Of a stretch of DNA of 64,000 nt, positions 56,319 through 64,000 are shown one piece after another. The notes under the pieces are model-generated. The model was not told where the DNA came from, made no database searches, and saw only the letters and a program-made list of their open reading frames with translations. Made by a program: the position numbers and the translations under genes. Within the stretch, counting starts at the first letter, position 1. Every line of letters begins with the position of its first letter. The stretch is from Okapia johnstoni (taxonomy: Eukaryota > Chordata > Mammalia > Artiodactyla > Giraffidae): assembly GCA_024291935.2 (NCBI GenBank), contig CM044317.1:65462730-65526729 (forward strand), in the 5' to 3' direction.

Positions 56319-57940
56319 CCAGTTAAACAGTAGGTCCAAAGTATAACCACTGTGGGTGTTGTTTATTTTGTGCTTTGTGAAGTAATACTTGAGGTAACTA
56401 GTTTAATGTATGGGGTTTATTGCATTACAAGAGTGAGATTCCTTTCAGCCCATCCTGTTCTTGGGTTTACAGAGTTTAAAAGTAAAGCCCCCGCCTTTGT
56501 ATCATTCCAGAGAAGTGCTTCAACAGCGTGTTCTCTGTTGATTGTTTTAGTGGCTCTGCTCATGTCCAGACCAGTGGAATGAGACTCTGGACGTGCCCTT
56601 GAAGAGTCACAAGAGTGCCCTATGCCCTTCAGAACACAAGAAAGTTCAGTTACATCACAGAAATGTCCTGTCATGCATGTCTCACGGGAAACAGTGTTCC
56701 ATTAAGGATGTTAGAAGGTTGGCAGAACTACATAAGTTGGGCTGGCCAATAAATGTGTATTGAGGTCTTTCCTGTTTTCTCTGAGCAAGGTTGTTGGAAG
56801 ACATGGAGACCCACGTGTGGCTCGGGGCCTGCAGCATCAGTGTCGTACTTTCGCCTGAAGCTTGCTTCAAGGATCACTTCTTCTTTCTCGCCTGGCCCCA
56901 GCAGGTGGGCTGGTGTGAGCGCAGGTCTCCTTCCTGCCTGGCCCTCAGCAGCACTGTCAGAGAATGTGTGTATTATCCATCCCTGGTCATTCCCGAGAGC
57001 CTGATGCATTTCCATAGAAGGCCTGATTTACATGGTGTGACTACAGATTAGAAAGATGGATTTTGTTCTGGCTTGTTGAAATCATTCTTTAGAGACAATG
57101 TTTGAAACAAAATTTGTCAGATGGTCTGTGGTCTACTTACTCTCAGATATTAATCTCTGCCTACCCTGCTGGGACGCTCTTTTCCTCGTGAAAAAAATTC
57201 CGTTCTTGTGAATTTAATCTATTCATGTGGAGTCAACCTCATTAGGACTATTATTGCCTTCTCTTTATAAAAAAGAAAAGGCATTGACAACTGATTGTGT
57301 GGCCTCGTTCATGGAAAGGAAGACAAATGATCTTTTCTTACTCTTTAAAAATACACAAAGCCCGACCAAAATAGAACTTCATATCATAGGTTGCAGTTAT
57401 TAACTTAGGAGGTAATGGGGTTTCTACTTTCTCATGATAAAAGCTTCCCCTGTTAACACCACCTCCTGCATAATGTCTTGGCATGATGTGCAGAATTTTC
57501 TTTGTTCTGTAGTTAGTGAATGGCAACGTTTCCCTCATGTGTTCCAATTTTTCAGGCAAAGATAACTCCATGAGTTCTAAAAGGGCGAGTTTGTGTTCCC
57601 CTTAGTAATAGTGAGCTAGGCAGTAAAACAGTTACTATTTTTAGGTTGCTTGTTAATCTCTCGTTTTCTTATATGCCACACACATATTATTCTGAAAACC
57701 ATCCTAAAACATGAACATGAATAAATACTGTAATTCTTTAACACTGACCTTAGTATTTCTAGAGAAGTATATGATTAAAAAAGAAAAGTTTGGGCAAAAG
57801 TTCTTTTGCCTTTCTCAATCTTCTTGGCTCTTCACCCAACATTTTCAAATCTAGAATGTCATCTAAAGCCTATTGCCTGTGAAAGTGAGAAAATGAGGAA
57901 TGGATGTGACCGAGGAGTCTTATGGCTTTGGAGGTTCCTC
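56319..57940. other. Unassigned sequence
   Basis: 56450-57050 is moderately GC-rich with opposed ORFs of 60-95 codons (for example 56728-57015 minus, 56791-57051 plus), none recognised and none with convincing splice signals. Confidence 0.4.
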
Positions 57941-57948
57941 AGGCTTCC

Positions 57949-58177
57949 CAGGGGGCTTCCAATGTGGTGCTAGTGGTAACGAATCTGCCTGCGATGCAGG
58001 AGACATAAGAGACTTGGGTTTGATCCTTGAGTTGGGAAGATCCCCTGCAGGAGGGCACAGCAACCCACTCCAGTATTCTTCCGTGGAAAATCCCATGAAC
58101 AGAGGAGCCTGGTGGGCCACAGTCCATAGGGTCCCAAAGAATCGGACAAGACTGAAGCAACTTAGCATGCCTGCACA
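57949..58177 (+). mobile_element. Bov-tA SINE
   Basis: 'gtggtgctagtggtaacgaa' variant head and tail to 'cttagcatgcctgcac'. Flanked by AGGCTTCC at 57941-57948 and 58178-58185. Confidence 0.9.
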
Positions 58178-58185
58178 AGGCTTCC

Positions 58186-60039
58186 TGGACTGTGGGAGGG
58201 AAGAGGACTGAAGTCAGAAAGTGTGTCTCTAACACAGGACTTGATTTTAATGGTGGATGATTTGAATTATGAACAAAGGGACTTGTCAAATCCTTTCTTC
58301 TGAATATCAGTCCCTCTGGAGAATAGCATACAAATTCTCCCCATTTTCCCCGGAATTGTGGTCTTTCCTTAGTAGTACTTAGGGAATGTTTACTGGCCCG
58401 TAGAACCTAGGGACAGCAGCAAATTATTTCCAGAGTGCTCCAGGTCCCCACTTTGATTTGTGATTAGAAGGAGAATTGAGGAGCTATTAGATTTCCATAA
58501 CAACTTGAGTGTTTTAAGTAGTGAAGGAAGTGTTTTTTTTAGTTTTTAAAACATCCAGATTTATATGGTAAATTAGGTTAGACTCAGAGAAATATTGCTG
58601 TGCTAAAATGTAGTTCTGAATGCCTTTTGTGTAGAACATTAAATTCATGAGATCCAGAAATCATAGAATTATAAATCCCTATTTTCACTTTTAAAATATG
58701 AGAGGCATATTTCACTCTGCTTGTTATACTGAGCAAATGGAAGGAGAAAACATTGAGAATATTATGAAGTCTTGTGTTTTTGACTTAGGCTACTGTTTAG
58801 AATGCTGATTGTCATGCACATTTTATGTGTATGAAACAATATGAGTTTTATAAAATTACTAAGTTTATGAGAGGATTAAGCAGGTTTTACTTTTATAGTC
58901 ATAATGTGTTCAAATGCATTTGCATCAAATGGGAGATATAATTTCTCTCTGTAATTGAAATTTAAATCCCAGCATAAATATAGCACTTAGAAAACTATTT
59001 TATAGGCCTCTCTCTTATAAGGATCCTGCACAGAAAGAAGGTTACACAGCTGGAGATTGTTTAGAGACAATTAAGACTTATTGGCTTTTCAGCTGGTGAT
59101 AAAAGCAGGGTTTTGAGACTCTTGGCATCTTGAAATTGTTACCCAGGTGATTTCCTTTTCAACACAAAGCTCTTTAGTATTCTTTAAAAAATGATTTAGC
59201 ATCAGAGACTTAAGAAGATGATCTATTGAAGTTTAAGTCCATGATGAATGTAAAGTACACATTTGTCTTTAATGTGGTTCATACAAGGTGAGCCTGAGAT
59301 CCTAGCCATCTTTTCAAGACTATTACTCCTTTTTCTGGGGAAAATATTGATGTATGCTGTAGTTTTTAGCATTCCCTGCCTCCTATTTCTAATCCTTCTG
59401 AAATGATACCCTACTCTCTTTAGATTTTAACCTCTACCTCTCTCCCTTCTTTACTTCAGACTAGGAAAGAGGCTGCCTGATAAACCCACTCAGATAAAGT
59501 ATTTTGATGCCCAAAATACTGCTGATAAGGACAAAGATTTTATGGATGACTTTTGTTAAAGAAGAAATTTTAGAATCCATTGGCAAAATATTTTTCATGG
59601 AAGGGACCTTTCTGGCAGATCACAAATCAGATTACGTAGGGGACACTTACTTTTTAATAAAGTGGCTTGTATTTTCACAAAACCCTGAAGGATATAATTT
59701 TTTACAGTTAAATGCTAAGTTGGTAACTGGCTTAATTTACCTTTTAGGCAACCCACAGGTGGCTGCAAGACTGAGGTGTGATAATCTGAAGCAATCAATG
59801 TTTTGAGTTCCTTTATTAGTGTAGCTAGTAGGAATTTGACTTGACTTTTTATTAGTGTCAGTTGGATATTATACAGGTAAGGATGAATCTATGTTACAGA
59901 ATTTTGTTTTCTGACCTGAGATTTTTTAACTTAAATCTCTCTATATTTTAATATGACAGAATTTATTTCTAAATATATGGTTAAAGGCAGTCTGCATACT
60001 AAGTTAATTTAAATGTCTTATTACACTAGGACTATGTGA
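58186..60039. other. Unassigned AT-rich sequence
   Basis: No gene or repeat family recognised. The 100-codon plus frame at 59504-59806 has ordinary AT-rich composition and is not supported as coding. Confidence 0.4.
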
Positions 60040-60242
60040 CTTCCCAGGTGGTGCAGTGGCAAAAAATCCATCTGCCAGAGCCAGAAGCACAAGAGATGCG
60101 GGTTTGATCCCTCGAGAAGATTCCTGGAGTAGCAGGAAATGGGAGCCCATTCTAGTGTTCTTTCCTAGAAAATTCCATGGACAGAGGAGTCTGGCAGGCT
60201 ACAATCCACGAGGTCACACAGTTGGATGTGACTGAGCATGCA
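60040..60242 (+). mobile_element. Diverged Bov-tA SINE
   Basis: 'acttcccaggtggtgcagtg' head, a shortened middle and tail 'ggatgtgactgagcatgca'. More substitutions than most copies here. Confidence 0.85.
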
Positions 60243-60838
60243 CGTTATTTGTCTATTAACTTTTGGGGAAACGTACTGATCTTGGCTTTGATTTGCTGTT
60301 CCATACAGGGACGAGAGCTGGTGTCACAAATGCTTCCATCTTTGAACTTTGCTTCTGCTTGACATGGTTTTGTTCTCTTTGACAGACATTCAATGGTGAA
60401 AAGTAGTATAATTATTAATTTCACATTTGACACTGTGAACATTTCAATGCTAAATTGGAAGGTAGGAATGTCACAACCCATTTCTATTATATCTACCCAT
60501 AGAACTTCAAAGGGCTCCTAGCAATTGGTTCTTCTTGAGTCAGAAAGAAGACTCTGACATGCAGCTATCAAGTACAATTAACTTTAACAGTCCTTGACCT
60601 TTCTATAAAATACTCAATTTTTTCAGGTGCTTTCCTTCATGATGACAGTTTGAAAAAAAATTAACATTCCTCTTCTTATATTGCTTGCGTTAACTGGAAA
60701 GAAATTATTTTAGCAGCAGACTTCCTCTGGTCTTTCACATATTGAGCCAATGCTACTCCCTGGAGTCAGAATAACCACCAAGTGGTAGGTACCAACCTGC
60801 TTTATTGAAGTAGTATATGGACAGAGACAATTGCTTCT
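60243..60838. other. Unassigned sequence
   Basis: Nothing recognised. Confidence 0.4.
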
Positions 60839-61028
60839 CTTTTTTTTTTTAAGTTTTTATTTATTTGGCTGCACTGGGTCTTACATGTGGCATGCAGGGA
60901 CTTGAGTTTCAGCATGTGAATTCTTAGTTACAGCACGGAAGGAGGTAAGTTCCCCAACCGGGAGTCGAAGCCAGGCCCCCTGCCCTGGGAGCTTGGAGTC
61001 TTAGCCACTGGACCACTAAGGAAGTCCT
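60839..61028 (-). mobile_element. CHR-type SINE
   Basis: T-run, 'tttggctgcactgggtctta', 'ccccaaccgggagtcgaagc' and 'ccactggaccactaaggaag': reverse-complement cetartiodactyl SINE. Confidence 0.85.
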
Positions 61029-61228
61029 GGCCGTTGCTTCTTACAAAGGCACTGTATTGATTACCCATCCTGAGAGGGTTCTGTCTCCTTATGTCACCGA
61101 GAGTGCTCAGCAGTAGCAAAGAGCGCTGGGCACAAAGGTGTTGAGAGGGACCATAGCTTTCAGATTATGGTGATGCATGGAGCCCAACCCAAGAGAAACA
61201 AGACTTCACACATTTAAGAAATGTTTAG

Positions 61229-61345
61229 GGAATTCCCTGACAGTCCAGTGGTTAGGACTCCACGCTTTTCACTGCCGAGGTCCTAGGTTTGATCCTTGAT
61301 TGTGGAACTAAGATCTCGTAAGCCATGAAGTGTGGTAAAAACAAG
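61229..61345 (+). mobile_element. CHR-type SINE, short
   Basis: 'gggaattccctgacagtcca', 'gtggttaggactccacgct' and 'ctaggtttgatccttgattg', then an A-containing end. Sense orientation. Confidence 0.85.
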
Positions 61346-61382
61346 CAAATTTCTAATAGGCAAATGAAAATTAGAAATGGGA

Positions 61383-61515
61383 AATCCATTTTAGTAATGT
61401 ATTTTATATGACTCAGTATATCCAGAATATTATCATTTCAACATGAGGTGTTGGCCACATTTCCAGGGCTCAATAGCCACCTGAGGCTAGTGTTTACCAT
61501 ACTAGCCAGCACAGT
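61383..61515 (+). mobile_element. hAT element fragment, same family as 37817-38127
   Basis: 'tatatccagaatattatcat' and 'ggccacatttccagggctca', then 'tagccacctgaggctagtg' and 'cagcacag' match the family order. The centre is deleted. Confidence 0.55.
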
Positions 61516-61658
61516 GCTGGCCAGTCACTCAATCTTCAAGTTATTTGAATTCCTGACAAAAATCTAACCCAAATCTTATGTCCATGGAGGAAATATTGAA
61601 ATATCAGCCAGGCATTATAGATATCATATTTTACCTTTAATGGACAGTTTTAGCTCTT

Positions 61659-61676
61659 TATATATATATATATATT
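61659..61676. repeat. (TA)n microsatellite
   Basis: About eight TA units. Confidence 0.95.
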
Positions 61677-61734
61677 AGTACCTAAGATCCAAATGGAAAG
61701 AAACTGATTTACTGAAACAGATTGGTATGGTGAA

Positions 61735-61940
61735 CAGAATCCTGGGACAAGCGTTCGGATGACTAGTTTTGGAAGGTCATTTATTTGTGACAGGGACGAC
61801 TCAGGCTAACCTTGCTGAGATTTAATTTCCATACCCAGAAAGTAGAGATAGTAAACTCCGTCTGCCATAGTACCATGTGCAGTAAGGCATATGAGAACAC
61901 TTTAGAAAATAACTATAAAGAGCTATGTAATAAAAGGTAC
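61735..61940 (+). repeat. Probable MIR SINE
   Basis: 'ggacaagcgttcggatgact', 'agatttaatttccatacccag' and 'agagctatgtaataaaagg' follow a MIR-like order; much diverged. Confidence 0.4.
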
Positions 61941-62129
61941 TAAGCTTATTTGAGACAAAAAGTAATTCTTTGGGGTGACTTGACGAGGGTTCCATGCTTA
62001 ATCCCATATCATTCTTTGATATGAGGCTACTCTCTGCCTCTGCTTTCTGACTCAATTCCTTCTTTAAACTTTTGGATCAATTCCCACTTCCCTTCCAAAC
62101 ACTGAGTTTACTTTAAAAATTTTGTCTAC

Positions 62130-62310
62130 TTGATATGGGTGTTGGGCTGAATGTTTTGTATGCATCATCTCATTTAATTCCCAAGACAACTGTACAGGTT
62201 TTGCTGCATTTTATGGACAAAGATGATCAACAGAGAGATTAAATAATTTGCCCAGCACCTCACAGAGTAGACATTGCCATTTGAGTTAGACCTGGTGAAT
62301 CCAGAATCTA
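62130..62310 (-). repeat. MIR SINE
   Basis: 'catcatctcatttaattccc', 'aatttgcccagcacctcaca' and 'gacctggtgaatccagaatc': reverse-complement MIR. Confidence 0.7.
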
Positions 62311-62479
62311 GTTACTTTCTCAATAGTCAGCACTGCTGCCCATCTCAATTGCTGATAGGGTGTGCTCCTGAATGGACTGTATATATTTTTTACATTCTGT
62401 GTATTATGATTTTGAGGCATCTTAAAAGAAATCATTCTGTCTGGGAAGAGAGTGCCCCTCCCAGGGCTCGCCATTTCTT

Positions 62480-62950
62480 TTAGATAGTGAAGGACTCAGT
62501 TGAGTATGCCTTTGATATCCACTGCACCAATCTAGGGCCATGGCTCCTCTATCTGGCCCATACACCCAGGAGGCACTATTCTACCTTAATCATCCCAGGG
62601 CCAGGCCCTAGGACCTGGAAATCACATGTATGACTTAGAGCACACTGAAATATTCTACCCAGCCAAATCTAACCTGTTTGTCCTGCCTTACCTCTCCTGC
62701 AGAAACACCCATAAAGGCCGTGGCCTAAGCACACCTCTTGCTTCTATCTTCTATCACCTGACCAAATCCTGGCACTACCCCTGTGACCCTGTGTGGCATG
62801 GAGTAAATGCCCCCCCCCCCGGTAATCTCTAGGAACTATGAGTGTAATAAACTTTGTTTTCTTGTGCTTTTCCTGTGTCCCTTCTTGTGGCTGTTCATGA
62901 CCACAGCAGACTGGGCATCATAGCATGAAACTGTTGATACAAGTTGAGTA
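62480..62950 (+). repeat. Possible LTR fragment
   Basis: Repeat-like stretch with 'cccagggccaggccctagga', a C-run (62810-62820), then 'gagtgtaataaactttgttt', an AATAAA signal followed by a T-rich stretch as at an LTR R/U5. Assignment is weak. Confidence 0.3.
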
Positions 62951-63226
62951 ATATTTCATTTTTGCCATACTTCAGTAGTTTCCGATTTGTAGGATAACTA
63001 TAGGGGAACAATGGATAACCAAGAATAACCAAAATACCATGAGGAGGACTGGAGGTTTTTACATGTTTAGTGAAGACAATCCCTGAGAAAAGAAAGAAAA
63101 TATTTGTGACATGTGAATGGAGAGAGATTTTCTTAAGTTTTTCTTAGGGATTGGCAAACTTATAGTAGACAAACACCAGTTTTTAGAGCTATGATGAAAT
63201 TGGATAGGTTCTTAAAATGTCCATGG

Positions 63227-63546
63227 CTTCCTTGATAGCTCAGTTGGTAAAGAATCTGCCTGCAATGCAGGAGACCCCAGTTTGATTCTTGGGTTGGGGA
63301 GATCCGCTGGAAGAGGGATAGGCTACTCACACCAGTATTCTGGGGCTTCCTCTGGTGGCTCAGCTGGTAAAATATCTTCCTGCAATGAGGGACACCTGGG
63401 TTCGATCCCTGGGTTGGGAAGATCTCCTGGAGAAGGGAAGGGCTATTCACTCTGGTATTCTGGCCTGGAGAATTCCATGGACTGTATAGTCCATGGGATT
63501 GCAAAGAGCTGGACACGACTGAGCGACTTTCACTTTTACTTTCACT
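63227..63546 (+). mobile_element. Two-headed Bov-tA SINE
   Basis: First head about 63227-63343, second head and the only tail from 63344. Junction 'tattctggggcttcctctgg' parallels the two- and three-headed copies at 49 and 50 kb. Flanked by TTAAAATGTCCATGG (63212-63226) and TTAAAATGTACATGG (63547-63561). Confidence 0.92.
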
Positions 63547-63561
63547 TTAAAATGTACATGG

Positions 63562-64000
63562 GGGAGAAAAATCTCATTTGGAAAGATAACATGGAGATGG
63601 ATGATACATGTGAGTTGAAGTTAGAGTTGGGAGGAAAAGTACAAATGTTCATGTTCTATTTTTGTCTTAAAGATATCTGTAAAATGAGGGAAATGAACAA
63701 ATTCACATGACTTTATTGAGCATGTACTCTTTTTAGGGCATTATTGAGTGTACAAAGATGAAAGAGATATAAGAGGCACATGTTATCTTGTTGGAAAGCT
63801 AAAACCACACTACATGAAAAGGCAGGTAATGTGAAGAGGACTAAGAGGTGGCATGTGATTACTGGTTTAATGGGAGTTAGCAGTACTTCCTACTAGGGTC
63901 AGGATGAGCTGAAGCTCTGGGCTGGGAGTACGATAGAGTGACCTCCAGCCAGAGCTGGGGCATATGAGGGCCAGAGAGATGGTGTAGAGTTTGGAAAGTT
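63562..64000. other. Mostly unassigned sequence to window end
   Basis: 63705-63800 weakly resembles the unnamed ancient repeat of 42305-42410. Nothing else recognised. Confidence 0.35.

Noticed and set aside
56417..57051. Cluster of 75-95-codon ORFs on both strands
   Set aside because: GC-richer DNA yields long frames on both strands by chance; no motif, signal peptide or splice signals support any of them.
59504..59806. 100-codon plus ORF
   Set aside because: AT-rich composition, no homology recognised and no initiation or splice context.
7734..63546. SINE heads as tRNA genes
   Set aside because: Each tRNA-like segment is joined to a Bov-A tail and most are flanked by target duplications; none folds out as a stand-alone tRNA gene.

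Overview
This is nuclear genomic DNA of a ruminant, most likely a bovid. The window carries six copies of the RTE-clade LINE BovB. It also carries more than twenty Bov-tA/Bov-A SINEs (tRNA-like head joined to a BovB-like tail), two dimeric BOV-A2 elements and cetartiodactyl CHR-type SINEs. Mammal-wide fossils (L1, L2, MIR, MER5A and other hAT elements, ERVL LTRs) lie beneath them. Species cannot be fixed from the sequence alone. There is no bacterial-style gene organisation, and nearly all open frames above 60 codons are SINE/LINE shadows or chance. Family names are assigned from memory of consensus sequences, not from a search.

Layout. 0-8.5 kb: two ERVL-class LTRs in opposite orientation (1-1002 plus, with a leucine-type primer site; 7400-8390 minus), a minus-strand L1 end and a MER5A pair. 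8.5-18.3 kb: MIR/L2 fossils with many SINEs, two L1 ends, a BOV-A2-headed retrocopy (15081-15542) and one well-formed candidate exon (13349-13454, minus). 18.4-26.8 kb: one old plus-strand L1 split by a young L1 end and by two opposed BovB copies, followed by an older L1M fossil. 27-31 kb: SINEs, CHR, MIR, L2. 31.2-34.2 kb: the most repeat-poor part, with unrecognised coding-like sequence: a minus-strand transmembrane ORF (31316-31756) and a divergent plus-strand two-exon candidate, signal peptide plus cysteine-rich exon (32222-33049). 35-41 kb: a deep nest of old L1, hAT, MLT2 LTR, second L1 and BovB. 44.7-51.9 kb: two BovB copies and a large minus-strand L1 carrying SINEs, plus a SINE with three tandem heads. 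53-64 kb: BOV-A2, a hAT element with an 8-bp target duplication, CHR, MIR and a two-headed SINE; otherwise mostly unassigned.

No complete, recognisable host protein-coding gene was found. Candidate exons rest on splice-site, frame and composition evidence only. Target-site duplications (TSDs) were read directly from the sequence and bound many insertions to the base. The most unusual observations are the cysteine-rich candidate at 32.2-33.05 kb, a 125-bp local copy used as filler at an L1 5' junction (38549-38673), the BOV-A2 retrocopy with apparent 3' transduction, and SINEs with one, two and three tRNA-like heads in one window.
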